Shown here one piece after another: positions 24,650 through 38,958 of a stretch of 64,000 nt of DNA. Source of the stretch: Hippophae tibetana (Eukaryota > Streptophyta > Magnoliopsida > Rosales > Elaeagnaceae); NCBI GenBank assembly GCA_037013495.1, contig JAZDXN010000030.1, positions 1 to 64,000 on the forward strand, in the 5' to 3' direction. Each line of letters starts with the position of its first letter. The stretch's first letter is position 1. A program made the position numbers and the translations under genes. A model generated the notes under the pieces. The model had not been told where the DNA came from and ran no database searches. It saw only the letters and a program-made list of their open reading frames with translations.

Positions 24650-25449
24650 GTTTGCATGCAAAAATTCAAACAATAAATTTGTATTGTATATAAGATCTCC
24701 AAATATAACTATATTATCTTCTACAAGTTCAATATGATGTATTACCATTATTATCCCTACAAACTACTTCTATATATAGGTTAATATAAATGAAAATCAT
24801 TTTTTTTTTGCAAACAAATTCAGAGTAAAATAAATTGGTTTAATGTAATTTTCTCTACCAAATGTCTTATTTTGTTTTGTAAAAATTAAAATATGTTAAA
24901 GTTATATAAAATAAATAAACTCACTTTTACTATTTTATAATAAATGTATTAAAAATGTTATAAATAAATAAATAATACATAAATTTTTTCCTTTATGTGA
25001 AATAAATCATTTTAAATAAAATGACATATAAGTAGATACTATAAATATATATATATTAGATTGAATGAAATAATTATTAACCAATTCAAAAAATTTATTA
25101 TTGGTTGAAATATAATACATTCCAAATGTATCTTAAAATTAGGAGAAATTGGAAAACCAATATTAAGAGACAAGGGGATTACCCTTTGTCGCGTCGATTA
25201 CAATAGACATAATCGTGCAATATCCAACCAAATTATGCAGGTAATTGTTAAACTTATACAAATATCAGTAGATTATAATTTATACATACGTAATTTTTGG
25301 TATCATATTATGGGCTAATAAATATTTTACATATTTTGTTAATATTTATTGGAATTCTTACTTTTATAATTCAGAATTTGTCTAACAATTCTACAAACAT
25401 AAATACGGATTGCCAAATTTCATAAATTATCTCGAAACAAAAATTCCCC
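24650..25449 (+). repeat. Satellite unit u32 (R with W-type front)
   Basis: Pairs with u6: gcaaacaaattcagag, atatcagtagatt, tatgggctaat, ttcagaatttgtc. Single-base extras at cgattacaatag and taatttttgg. Confidence 0.92.
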
Positions 25450-26241
25450 GTTTGCATGCAAAAATTCAAACAATAAATTTGTATTGTATATAAGATCTCC
25501 AAATATAAGTATATTATCTTCTACAAGTTCAATATGATGTATTACCATTATTCTCCCTACAAACTACTTCTATATATAGGTTAATATAACTGAAAATCAT
25601 TTTTTTGCCGACTAATTTAGAGTAAAATAAATTGGTTTAATGTAATTTTTCTACCAAATGTTTTATTTTGTTTTGCAAAAATTAAAATATGTTATAGTTA
25701 TATAAAATAAATAAAGTCACTTTTTCTATTTTATAATAAATGTATTAAAAATGTCATAAATAAATAAATAAAAGATAAAGTTTTTCCTTTATGTGAAATA
25801 AATCATATTAAATAAAATAACATATAAGTAGATAGTATAAATATATATATTAGATTGAATGAAATAATAATTAACCAATTCAAAAAATTTATTAGTGGTT
25901 GAAATATAATACATTCCACATGTATCTTAAAATTAGGAGAAATTGGAAAACCAATATTAAGAGACAAGGGGATTACCCTTTGTCGCGTCGATACAATAGA
26001 CATAATTGTGCAATATCCAACCAAATTATGCAGGTAATTGTTAAACTTATACAAATAACTATAGATGATAATTTATACATTCGTAATTTTGGTATCATAT
26101 TATGAGCTAATAAATATTTTACATATTTTGTTAATATTTATTGGAATTCTTACTTTTATAATTAGGAATATTTCTAACAATTCTACAAACATAAATACGG
26201 ATTCCCAAAATTCATAAATTATCTCGATACAAAAATTTCTC
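25450..26241 (+). repeat. Satellite unit u33 (R)
   Basis: Pairs with u7 and u1: cccc anchor, ataagtatatt, tagatagt. It has one of the shortest T tracts (7) and atgcagg where u7 and u9 have atccagg. Confidence 0.92.
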
Positions 26242-27036
26242 GTTTGCATGCAAACATTCAAACAATAAATTTGTATTGTATATATGATCTCCAAATATAA
26301 CTATATTATCTTCTACAAGTTCAATATGATGTATTACCATTATTCTCTCTACAAACTACTTCTATATAAAGGTTAATATAACTGAAAATCATTTTTTTTG
26401 CCAACTAATTGAGAATAAAATAAATTGGTTTAATGTAATTTTCTCTACCAAATGTCTTATTTTGTTTTGCAAAAATTAAAATATGTTAAAGTTATATAAA
26501 ATAAATAAACTCAATTTTACTCTTTTATAATAAATGTATTAAAAATGTTATAAATAAATAAATAATACATAAAGTTTTTCCTTTATGTGAAATAAATCAT
26601 ATTAAATAAAATAACATATAAGTAGATAGTATAAATATATATATTAGATTGAATGAAATAATTATTAACCAATTCAAAAAAATTTATTATTGGTTGAAAT
26701 ATAATACATTCCACATGTATCTTAAAAGTAGGAGAAATTGGAAAACCAATATTAAGAGACAAGGGGATTACCCTTTGTCGCGTCGATACAATAGACATAA
26801 TCGTGCAATATCCAACCAAATTATGCAGGTAATTGTTAAACTTATACAAATAACAGTAGATGATAATTTATACATACGTAATTTTGGTAATATATTATGA
26901 GCTAATAAATATTTTACATATTTTGTTAATATTTATTGGAATTCTTACTTTTATAATTCGGAATATGTCTAACAATTCTACAAACATAAATACGGATTGC
27001 CAAATTTCATAAATTATCTCGAAACAAAAATTCCTC
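26242..27036 (+). repeat. Satellite unit u34 (R, mosaic)
   Basis: E-like front (attctctctac, ttactctttt), then tagatagt of the u33 type, then the u12-type back (tattattgg, aaaagtaggag, gtaatatattatg). Three sources in one unit. Confidence 0.92.
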
Positions 27037-27830
27037 GTTTGCATGCAAAAATTCAAACAATAAATTTGTATTGTATATAAGATCTCCAAATATAACTATA
27101 TTATCTTCTACAAGTTGAATATGATGTATTACCATTATTCTCCCTACAAACTACTTCTATATATAGGTTAATATAACTGAAAATAATTTTTTTTTGCCGA
27201 CTAATTCAGAGTAAAATAAATTGGTTTAATGTAATTTTTCTACCAAATGTCTTATTTTGTTTTGCAAAAATTAAAATATGTTATAGTTATATAAAATAAA
27301 TAAACTCACTTTTACTATTTTATAAAAAATGTATTAAAAATGTCATAAATAAATAAAAGAAAGATAAAGTTTTTCCTTTATGTGAAATAAATCAAATTAA
27401 ATAAAATCACATATAAGTAGATACTATAAATATATATATTAGATTGAATGAAATAATAATTAACCAATTCAAAAAATTTATTAGTGGTTGAAATATAATA
27501 CATTCCACATGTATCTTAAAAGTAGGAGAAATTGGAAAACCAATATTAAGAGACAAGGGGATTACCCTTTGTTGTGTTGATACCCTAGACATGATCATGC
27601 AATATCCAACAAAATTAAGCAGGTAATTGTTAAACTTATACAAATAACAGTAGATTATAATTTATACATACGTAATTTTGGTATCATATTATGAGCTAAT
27701 AAATATTTTACATATTTTGTTAATATTTATTGGAATTCTTACTTTTGTAATTCCGAATATGTCTAACAATTCTACAAACATAAATACGGATTGCCAAATT
27801 TCATAAATTATCTAGAAACAAAAATTCCTC
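27037..27830 (+). repeat. Satellite unit u35 (Q)
   Basis: Pairs with u13 (caagttgaatatg, gaaaataattttt, Q core) at an offset of 17.50 kb. Confidence 0.92.
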
Positions 27831-28628
27831 GTTGGCGTGTAAACATTCAAACAATAAATTTGTATTGTATATAAGATCTCCAAATATAACTATATTATCT
27901 TCTACAAGTTCAATATGATGTATTACCATTATTATCCCTACAAACTACTTCTATATATAGGTTAATATAAATGAAAATCATTTTTTTTTTGCAAACTAAT
28001 TCAGAGTAAAATAAATTGGTTTAATGTAATTTTCTCTACCAAATGTCTTATTTTGTTTTGCAAAAATTAAAATATGTTAAAGTTATATAAAATAAATAAA
28101 CTCACTTTTACTATTTTATAATAAATGTATTAAAAATGTTATAAATAAATAAATAATACATAAATTTTTTCCATTATGTGAAATAAATCATTTTAAATAA
28201 AATGACATATAAGTAGATACTATAAATATATATATATTAGATTGAATGAAATAATTATTAACCAATTCAAAAAATTTATTATTGGTTGAAATATAATACA
28301 TTCCAAATGTATCTTAAAATTAGGAGAAATTGGAAAACCAATATTAAGAGACAAGGGGATTACCCTTTGTGGTGTCGATACAATAGACATAATCGTGCAA
28401 TATCCAACCAAATTATGCAGGTAATTGTTGAACTTATACAAATAACACTAGATGATAATTTATACATACGTAATTTTGGTATCATATTATGAGCTAATAA
28501 ATATTTTACATATTTTGTTAAGATTTATTGGAATTCTTACTTTTATAATTCGGAATATGTCTAACAATTCTACAAACATAAATACGGATTGCCAAATTTA
28601 ATAAATTATCTCGAAACAAAAATTCCTC
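27831..28628 (+). repeat. Satellite unit u36 (W)
   Basis: Pairs with u14 and u11: gttggcgtgt, attatccctac, tggtgtcgatac, ttgttgaactt. Private taacactag and ccattatgtg. Confidence 0.92.
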
Positions 28629-29423
28629 GTTTGCATGCAAACATTCAAACAATAAATTTGTATTGTATATATGATCTCCAAATATAACTATATTATCTTC
28701 TACAAGTTCAATATGATGTATTACCATTATTCTCCCTACAAACTGCTTCTATATAAAGGTTAATATAATTGAAAATCATTTTTTTTTGCCAACTAATTGA
28801 GAGTAAAATAAATTGGTTTAATGTAATTTTCTCTACCAAATGTCTTATTTTGTTTTGCAAAAATTAAAATATGTTAAAGTTATATAAAATAAATAAACTC
28901 AATTTTACTATTTTATAATAAATGTATTAAAAATGTTATAAATAAATAAATAAAAGATAAAGTTTTTCCTTTATGTGAAATAAATCAAATTAAATAAAAT
29001 GACATATAAGTAGATACTACAAATATATATATTAGATTGAATGAAATAATTATTAACCAATTCAAAAAATTTATTATTGGTTGAAATATAATACATTCCA
29101 CATGTATCTTAAAAGTAGGAGAAATTGGAAAACCAATATTAAGAGACAAGGGGATTACCCTTTGTCGCGTCGATACAATAGACATAATCGTGCAATATCC
29201 AACCAAATTATGCAGGTAATTGTTAAACTTATACAAATAACAGTAGATGATAATTTATACATACGTAATTTTGGTAATATATTATGAGCTAATAAATATT
29301 TTACATATTTTGTTAATATTTATTGGAATTCTTACTTTTATAATTCGGAATATGTCTAACAATTCTACAAACATAAATACGGATTGCCAAATTTCATAAA
29401 TTATCTCGAAACAAAAATTCCTC
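28629..29423 (+). repeat. Satellite unit u37 (R)
   Basis: actgcttctatataaagg, gccaactaattgagag, actacaaat, gtaatatattatg. The adjacent u38 is a close copy, differing at gtgatttt. Confidence 0.92.
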
Positions 29424-30218
29424 GTTTGCATGCAAAAATTCAAACAATAAATTTGTATTGTATATAAGATCTCCAAATATAACTATATTATCTTCTACAA
29501 GTTCAATATGATGTATTACCATTATTCTCCCTACAAACTGCTTCTATATAAAGGTTAATATAACTGAAAATCATTTTTTTTTGCCAACTAATTGAGAGTA
29601 AAATAAATTGGTTTAATGTGATTTTCTCTACCAAATGTCTTATTTTGTTTTGCAAAAATTAAAATATGTTAAAGTTATATAAAATAAATAAACTCAATTT
29701 TACTATTTTATAATAAATGTATTAAAAATGTTATAAATAAATAAATAAAAGATAAAGTTTTTCCTTTATGTGAAATAAATCAAATTAAATAAAATGACAT
29801 ATAAGTAGATACTACAAATATATATATTAGATTGAATGAAATAATTATTAACCAATTCAAAAAATTTATTATTGGTTGAAATATAATACATTCCACATGT
29901 ATCTTAAAAGTAGGAGAAATTGGAAAACCAATATTAAGAGACAAGGGGATTACCCTTTGTCGCGTCGATACAATAGACATAATCGTGCAATATCCAACCA
30001 AATTATGCAGGTAATTGTTAAACTTATACAAATAACAGTAGATGATAATTTATACATACGTAATTTTGGTAATATATTATGAGCTAATAAATATTTTACA
30101 TATTTTGTTAATATTTATTGGAATTCTTACTTTTATAATTCGGAATATGTCTAACAATTCTACAAACATAAATACGGATTGCCAAAATTCATAAATTATC
30201 TCGATTCAAATATTCCTC
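29424..30218 (+). repeat. Satellite unit u38 (R)
   Basis: Close to u37 with gtgattttc; its end changes to gccaaaattc, cgattcaaatattc. Confidence 0.92.
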
Positions 30219-31011
30219 GTTGGCGTGTAAACATTCAAACAATAAATTTGTATTGTATATAAGATCTCCAAATATAAATATATTATCTTCTACAAGTTCA
30301 ATATGATGTATTACCATTATTATCCCTACAAACTACTTCTATATATAGGTTAATATAACTGAAAATCATTTTTTTTGCCAACTAATTGAGAGTAAAATAA
30401 ATTGGTTTAATGTGATTTTCTCTACCAAATGTCTTATTTTGTTTTGCAAAAATTAAAATATGTTAAAGTTATATAAAATAAATAAACTCAATTTTACTAT
30501 TTTATAAAAAATGTATTAAAATATCATAAATAAATAAAAGAAAGATAAAGTTTTTCCTTTATGTGAAATAAATCAAATTAAATAAAATGACATATAAGTA
30601 GATACTACAAATATATATATTAGATTGAATGAAATAATTATTAACCAATTCAAAAAATTTATTATTGGTTGAAATATAATACATTCCACATGTATCTTAA
30701 AAGTAGGAGAAATTGGAAAACCAATATTAAGAGACAAGGGGATTACCCTTTGTCGCGTCGATACAATAGACATGATCGTGCAATATCCAACCAAATTATG
30801 CAGGTAATTGTTAAACTTATACAAATAACAGTAGATTATAATTTATACATACGTAATTTTTTTAATATATTATGAGCTAATAAATATTTTACATATTTTG
30901 TTAATATTTATTGGAATTCTTACTTTTATAATTCGGAATATGTCTAACAATTCTACAAACATAAATACGGATTGCCAAATTTCATAAATTATCTCGAAAC
31001 AAAAATTACTC
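30219..31011 (+). repeat. Satellite unit u39 (R)
   Basis: gttggcgtgt anchor with attatccctac, gtgattttc, a short TAAA form, catgatcgtgc and tttttttaatatattatg. Confidence 0.92.
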
Positions 31012-31806
31012 GTTTGCATGCAAAAATTCAAACAATAAATTTGTATTGTATATAAGATCTCCAAATATAACTATATTATCTTCTACAAGTTCAATATGAT
31101 GTATTACCATTATTCTCCCTACAAACTGCTTCTATATAAAGGTTAATATAACTGAAAATCATTTTTTTTTGCCAACTAATTGAGAGTAAAATAAATTGGT
31201 TTAATGTGATTTTCTCTACCAAATGTCTTATTTTGTTTTGCAAAAATTAAAATATGTTAAAGTTATATAAAATAAATAAACTCAATTTTACTATTTTATA
31301 ATAAATGTATTAAAAATGTTATAAATAAATAAATAAAAGATAAAGTTTTTCCTTTATGTGAAATAAATCAAATTAAATAAAATGACATATAAGTAGATAC
31401 TACAAATATATATATTAGATTGAATGAAATAATTATTAACCAATTCAAAAAATTTATTATTGGTTGAAATATAATACATTCCAAATGTATCTTAAAATTA
31501 GGAGAAATTGGAAAACCAATATTAAGAGACAAGGGGATTACCCTTTGTCGCGTCGATACAATAGACATAATCGTGCAATATCCAACCAAATTATGCAGGT
31601 AATTGTTAAACTTATACAAATAACAGTAGATGATAATTTATACATACGTAATTTTGGTATCATATTATGAGCTAATAAATATTTTACATATTTTGTTAAT
31701 ATTTATTGGAATTCTTACTTTTATAATTCGGAATATGTCTAACAATTCTACAAACATAAATACGGATTGCCAAATTTCATAAATTATCTCGAAACAAAAA
31801 TTCCTC
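31012..31806 (+). repeat. Satellite unit u40 (R)
   Basis: gtgattttc front as u38; back changes to caaatgtatc and aaaattaggag with ggtatcatattatg. Confidence 0.92.
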
Positions 31807-32602
31807 GTTTGCATGCAAAAATTCAAACAATAAATTTGTATTGTATATAAGATCTCCAAATATAACTATATTATCTTCTACAAGTTGAATATGATGTATT
31901 ACCATTATTCTCCCTACAAACTACTTCTATATATAGGTTAATATAACTGAAAATAATTTTTTTTTGCCGACTAATTCAGAGTAAAATAAATTGGTTTAAT
32001 GTAATTTTTCTACCAAATGTCTTATTTTGTTTTGCAAAAATTAAAATATGTTATAGTTATATAAAATAAATAAACTCACTTTTACTATTTTATAAAAAAT
32101 GTATTAAAAATGTCATAAATAAATAAAAGAAAGATAAAGTTTTTCCTTTATGTGAAATAAATCAAATTAAATAAAATCACATATAAGTAGATACTATAAA
32201 TATATATATATTAGATTGAATGAAATAATAATTAACCAATTCAAAAAATTTATTAGTGGTTGAAATATAATACATTCCACATGTATCTTAAAAGTAGGAG
32301 AAATTGGAAAACCAATATTAAGAGACAAGGGGATTACCCTTTGTTGTGTTGATACCCTAGACATGATCATGCAATATCCAACAAAATTAAGCAGGTAATT
32401 GTTAAACTTATACAAATAACAGTAGATTATAATTTATACATACGTAATTTTGGTATCATATTATGAGCTAATAAATATTTTACATATTTTGTTAATATTT
32501 ATTGGAATTCTTACATCTATAATTCGGAATATGTATAACAATTCTACAAACATAAATACGGATTGCCAAATTTCATAAATTATCTCGAAACAAAAATTCC
32601 TC
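31807..32602 (+). repeat. Satellite unit u41 (Q)
   Basis: caagttgaatatg and gaaaataattttt as in u13 and u35; ends ttacatctataattc and gtataacaattc. Confidence 0.92.
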
Positions 32603-33395
32603 GTTTGCATGCAAAAATTCAAACAATAAATTTGTATTGTATATAAGATCTCCAAATATAACTATATTATCTTCTACAAGTTCAATATGATGTATTACCA
32701 TTATTCTCCCTACAAACTGCTTCTATATAAAGGTTAATATAACTGAAAATCATTTTTTTTGCCAACTAATTGAGAGTAAAATAAATTGGTTTAATGTAAT
32801 TTTCTCTACCAAATGTCTTATTTTGTTTTGCAAAAATTAAAATATGTTATAGTTATATAAAATAAATAAACTCACATTTACTATTTTATAAAAAATGTAT
32901 TAAAATGTCATAAATAAATAAATAAAAGATAAAGTTTTTCCTTTATGTGAAATAAATCAAATTAAATAAAATGACATATAAGTAGATACTACAAATATAT
33001 ATATTAGATTGAATGAAATAATAATTAACCAATTCAAAAAATTTATTATTGGTTGAAATATAATACATTCCAAATGTATCTTAAAATTAGGAGAAATTGG
33101 AAAACCAATATTAAGAGACAAGGGGATTACCCTTTGTGGTGTCGATACAATAGACATAATCGTGCAATATCCAACCAAATTATGCAGGTAATTGTTGAAC
33201 TTATACAAATAACAGTAGATGATAATTTATACATACGTAATTTTGGTATCATATTATGAGCTAATAAATATTTTACATATTTTGTTAAGATTTTTTGGAA
33301 TTCTTACTTTTATAATTCTGAATATGTCTAACAATTCTACAAACATAAATACGGACTGCCAAATTTCATAAATTATCTCGAAACAAAAATTCCTC
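32603..33395 (+). repeat. Satellite unit u42 (W back on R-type front)
   Basis: Front like u38 (actgcttc, gagag); the W core and aagattttttggaattc from about 33.04 kb match u14. Front and back have different closest relatives. Confidence 0.92.
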
Positions 33396-34189
33396 GTTTG
33401 CATGCAATCATTCAAACAATAAATTTGTATTGTATATATGATCTCCAAATATAACTATATTATCTTCTACAAGTTCAATATGATGTATTGCCATTATTCT
33501 CCCTACATACTCCTTCTATATAAAGGTTAATATAACTGAAAATCTTTTTTTTTTGCCAACTAATTGAGAGTAAAATAAATTGGTTTAATGTAATTTTCTC
33601 TACCAAATGTCTTATTTTGTTTTGCAAAAATTAAAATATGTTATAGTTATATAAAATAAATAAACTCACTTTTACTATTTTATAAAAAATGTATTAAAAT
33701 GTCATAAATAAATAAATAAAAGATAAAGTTTTTCCTTTATGTGAAATAAATCAAATTAAATAAAATGACATATAAGTAGATACTACAAATATATATATTA
33801 GATTGAATGAAATAATTATTATCCAATTCAAAAAATTTATTATTGGTTGAAATATAATACATTCCACATGTATCTTAAAAGTAGGAGAAATTGGAAACCT
33901 AATTTTAAGAGACAAGGGGATTACCCTTTGTCGCGTCGATACAATAGACATAATCGTGCAATATCCAACCAAATTATGCAGGTAATTGTTAAACTTATAC
34001 AAATAACAGTAGATGATAATTTATACATACGTAATTGTGGTATCATATTTTCAGCTAATAAATATTTTACATATTTTGTTAATATTTATTGGAATTCTTA
34101 CTTTTTTAATTCGGAATATGTCTAACAATTCTACAAACATAAATACGGATTGCCAAATTTCATAAATTATATCGAAACAAAAATTCCTC
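33396..34189 (+). repeat. Satellite unit u43 (R)
   Basis: Pairs with u15 (tacatactccttc, aattttaagagac, aattgtggtatc). Private attggaaacctaat breaks the hairpin arm. Confidence 0.92.
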
Positions 34190-34984
34190 GTTTGCATGCT
34201 AAAATTCAAACAATAAATTTGTATTGTATATAAGATCTCCAAATATAACTATATTATCTTCTACAAGTTCAATATGATGTATTACCATTATTCTCCCTAC
34301 AAACTGCTTCTATATAAAGGTTAATATAACTGAAAATCATTTTTTTTTGCCAACTAATTGAGAGTAAAATAAATTGGTTTAATGTGATTTTCTCTACCAA
34401 ATGTCTTATTTTGTTTTGCAAAAATTAAAATATGTTAAAGTTATATAAAATAAATAAACTCAATTTTACTATTTTATAATAAATGTATTAAAAATGTTAT
34501 AAATAAATAAATAAAAGATAAAGTTTTTCCTTTATGTGAAATAAATCAAATTAAATAAAATGACATATAAGTAGATACTACAAATATATATATTAGATTG
34601 AATGAAATAATTATTAACCAATTCAAAAAATTTATTATTGGTTGAAATATAATACATTCCACATGTATCTTAAAAGTAGGAGAAATTGGAAAACCAATAT
34701 TAAGAGACAAGGGGATTACCCTTTGTCGCGTCGATACAATAGACATAATCGTGCAATATCCAACCAAATTATACAGGAAATTTTTAAACTTATACAAATA
34801 ACAGTAGATGATAATTTATACATACGTAATTTTGGTATCATATTATGAGCTAATAAATATTTTACATATTTTGTTAATATTTATTGGAATTCTTACATTT
34901 ATAATTCGGAATATGTCTAACAATTCTACAAACATAAATACGGATTGCCAAATTTCATAAATTATCTCGAAACAAAAATTCCTC
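34190..34984 (+). repeat. Satellite unit u44 (R)
   Basis: catgctaaaattc shared only with u16; gtgattttc; private atacaggaaatttttaaac. Confidence 0.92.
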
Positions 34985-35777
34985 GTTTGCATGCAAAAAT
35001 TCAAACAATAAATTTGTATTGTATATAAGATCTCCAAATATAACTATATTATCTTCTACAAGTTCAATATGATGTATTACCATTATTCTCCCTACAAACT
35101 ACTTCTATATATAGGTTAATTCAACTGAAAATAATTTTTTTTTGCCGACTAATTCAGAGTAAAATAAATTGGTTTAATGTAATTTTTCTACCAAATGTCT
35201 TATTTTGTTTTGCAAAAATTAAAATATGTTATAGTTATATAAAATAAATAAACTCACTTTTACTATTTTATAAAAAATGTATTAAAAATGTCATAAATAA
35301 ATAAATAAAGATAAAGTTTTTCCTTTATGTGAAATAAATCAAATTAAATAAAATCACATATAAGTAGATACTATAAATATATATATTAGATTGAATGAAA
35401 TCATTATTTACCAATTAAAAAAAGCAATAAGTGGTTGAAATATCATACATTCCACATGTATCTTAAAAGTAGGAGAAATTGGAAATCAAAGATTAAGAGA
35501 CAAGAGGATTACCCTTTGTTGTGTTGATACCCTAGACATGATCATGCAATATCCAACAAAATTAAGCAGGTAATTGTTAAACTTATACAAATAACAGTAG
35601 ATTATAATTTATACATACGTAATTTTGGTATCATATTATGAGCTAATAAATATTTTACATATTTTGTTAATATTTATTGGAATTCTTACTTTTGTAATTC
35701 CGAATATGTCTAACAATTCTACAAACATAAATACGGATTGCCAAATTTCATAAATTATCTAGAAACAAAAATTCCTC
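34985..35777 (+). repeat. Satellite unit u45 (Q, S-like middle)
   Basis: gaaaataattttt front, then gaaatcattatttacc, aaaaaaagcaataagtgg and aaatcaaagatt ahead of a Q core. First unit with the caataagtgg form typical of the right half. Confidence 0.92.
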
Positions 35778-36573
35778 GTTGGCGTGTAAACATTCAAACA
35801 ATAAATTTGTATTGTATATAAGATCTCCAAATATAACTATATTATCTTCTACAAGTTCAATATGATGTATTACCATTATTATCCCTACAAACTACTTCTA
35901 TATATAGGTTAATATAAATGAAAATCATTTTTTTTTTGCAAACTAATTCAGAGTAAAATAAATTGGTTTAATGTAATTTTCTCTACCAAATGTCTTATTT
36001 TGTTTTGCAAAAATTAAAATATGTTATAGTTATATAAAATAAATAAACTCACTTTTACTATTTTATAAAAAATGTATTAAAAATGTCATAAATAAATAAA
36101 TAAAAGATAAAGTTTTTCCTTTATGTGAAATAAATCAAATTAAATAAAATCACATATAAGTAGATACTATAAATATATATATTAGATTGAATGAAATCAT
36201 TATTTACCAATTAAAAAAAGAAATAAGTGGTTGAAATATCATACATTCCACATCTATCTTAAAAGTAGGAGAAATTGGAAATCAAAGATTAAGAGACAAG
36301 AGGATTACCCTTTGTTGTGTTGATACCCTAGACATGATCATGCAATATCCAACAAAATTAAGCAGGTAATTGTTAAACTTATACAAATAACAGTAGATTA
36401 TAATTTATACATACGTAATTTTGGTATCATATTATGAGCTAATAAATATTTTACATATTTTGTTAATATTTATTGGAATTCTTACTTTTGTAATTCCGAA
36501 TATGTCTAACAATTCTACAAACATAAATACGGATTGCCAAATTTCATAAATTATCTAGAAACAAAAATTCCTC
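35778..36573 (+). repeat. Satellite unit u46 (Q, S-like middle)
   Basis: W-type front (gttggcgtgt, attatccctac, gcaaactaatt), then the same middle and back as u45, with gaaataagtgg and cacatctatc. Confidence 0.92.
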
Positions 36574-37369
36574 GTTGGCGTGTAAACATTCAAACAATAA
36601 ATTTGTATTGTATATAAGATCTCCAAATATAACTATATTATCTTCTACAAGTTCAATATGATGTATTACCATTATTATCCCTACAAACTACTTCTATATA
36701 TAGGTTAATATAAATGAAAATCATTTTTTTTTTGCAAACTAATTCAGAGTAAAATAAATTGGTTTAATGTAATTTTCTCTACCAAATGTCTTATTTTGTT
36801 TTGCAAAAATTAAAATATGTTAAAGTTATATAAAATAAATAAACTCACTTTTACTATTTTATAATAAATGTATTAAAAATGTTATAAATAAATAAATAAT
36901 ACATAAATTTTTTCCTTTATGTGAAATAAATCATTTTAAATAAAATGACATATAAGTAGATACTATAAATACATATATTAGATTGAATGAAATAATTATT
37001 AACCAATTCAAAAAATTTATTATTGGTTGAAATATAATACATTCCAAATGTATCTTAAAACTAGGAGAAATTGGAAAACCAATATTAAGAGACAAGGGGA
37101 TTACCCTTTGTGGTGTCGATACAATAGACATAATCGTGCAATATCCAACCAAATTATGCAGGTAATTGTTGAACTTATACAAATAACAGTAGATGATAAT
37201 TTATACATACGTAATTTTGGTATCATGTTATGAGCTAATAAATATTTTACATATTTTGTTAATATTTATTGGAATTCTTACTTTTATAATTCGGAATATG
37301 TGTAACAATTCTACAAACATAAATATGGATTGCCAAATTTCATAAATTATCTCGAAACAAAAATTCCAC
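36574..37369 (+). repeat. Satellite unit u47 (W)
   Basis: aaactaggag, atcatgttatg, gtgtaacaattc and aatatggattgcc; the last is shared with u65. Confidence 0.92.
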
Positions 37370-38163
37370 GTTGGCATGCAAACATTCAAACAATAAATTT
37401 GTATTGTATATATGATCTCCAAATATAACTATATTATCTTCTACAAGTTCCATATGATGTATTACCATTATTCTCCCTACAATCTGCTTCTATATAAAGG
37501 TTAATATAACTGAAAATCATTTTTTTTGCCAACTAATTGAGAGTAAAATAAATTGGTTTAATGTAATTTTCTCTGCCAAATGTCTTATTTTGTTTTGCAA
37601 AAATTAAAATATGTTAAAGTTATATAAAATAAATAAACTCAATTTTACTATTTTATAATAAATGTATTAAAAATGTTATAAATAAATAAATAAAAGATAA
37701 AGTTTTTCCTTTATGTGAAATAAATCAAATTAAATAAAATGACATATAAGTAGATACTATAAATATATATATTAGATTGAATGAAATCATTATTTACCAA
37801 TTCAAAAAAGCAATAAGTGGTTGAAATATAATACATTCCACATGTATCTTAAAAGTAGGAGAAATTGGAAAACAAAGATTAAGAGACAAGGGGATTACCC
37901 TTTGTGTTGTCGATAGTCTAGACATAATCGTGCAATATCCAACAAAATTATGCAGGAAATTGTTAAACTTATACAATTAACAGTAGATTATAATTTATAC
38001 ATACGTAATTTTAGTATCATATTATGAGCTAATAAATATTTTACATATTTTGTTAATATTTATTGGAATTCTTACTTTTGTAATTCGGAATATGTCTAAC
38101 AATTCTACAAACATAAATACGGATTGCCAAATTTCATAAATTATCTCGAAACAAAAATTCCTC
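37370..38163 (+). repeat. Satellite unit u48 (S)
   Basis: Intermediate anchor gttggcatgcaaac, halfway between the two anchor forms. First S core (tgttgtcgatagtctag). Private ttccatatgatg. Confidence 0.92.
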
Positions 38164-38958
38164 GTTTGCATGCATACATTCAATAAATAAATTGGTATTG
38201 TATATATGATCTCCAAATATAACTATATTATCTTCTACAAGTTCAATATGATGTATTACCATTATTCTCCCTACAAACTGCTTCTATATAAAGGTTAATA
38301 TAACTGAAAATCATTTTTTTTTGCCAACTAATTGAGAGTAAAATAAATTGGTTTAATGTAATTTTCTCTACCAAATGTCTTATTTTGTTTTTGCAAAAAT
38401 TAAAATATGTTAAAGTTATATAAAATAAATAAACTCAATTTTACTATTTTATAATAAATGTATTAAAAATGTTATAAATAAATAAATAAAAGATACAGTT
38501 TTTCCTTTATGTGAAATAAATCAAATTAAATAAAATCACATATAAGTAGATACTATAAATATATATATTAGATTGAATGAAATCATTATTTACCAATTAA
38601 AAAAAGCAATAAGTGGTTGAAATATCATACATTTCACATGTATCTTAAAAGTAGGAGAAATTGGAAAACAAAGATTAAGAGACAAGAGGATTACCCTTTG
38701 TGTTGTCGATAGTCTAGACATAATCGTCAATATCCAACAAAATTATGCACATAATTGTTAAACTTATACAAATAACAGTAGATTATAATTTATACATACG
38801 TAATTTTGGTATCATATTATGAGCTAATAAATATTTTACATATTTTGTTAATATTTATTGGAATTCTTACTTTTGTAATTAGGAATATGTCTAACAATTC
38901 TACAAACATAAATACGGATTGCCAAAATTCATAAATTATCTCGATACAAAAATTCCTC
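38164..38958 (+). repeat. Satellite unit u49 (S)
   Basis: Private gcatacattcaataaataa and taatcgtcaatatcc (one base missing). The back gives the cacataattg and attaggaatatgtc ending used by the following dimers. Confidence 0.92.
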
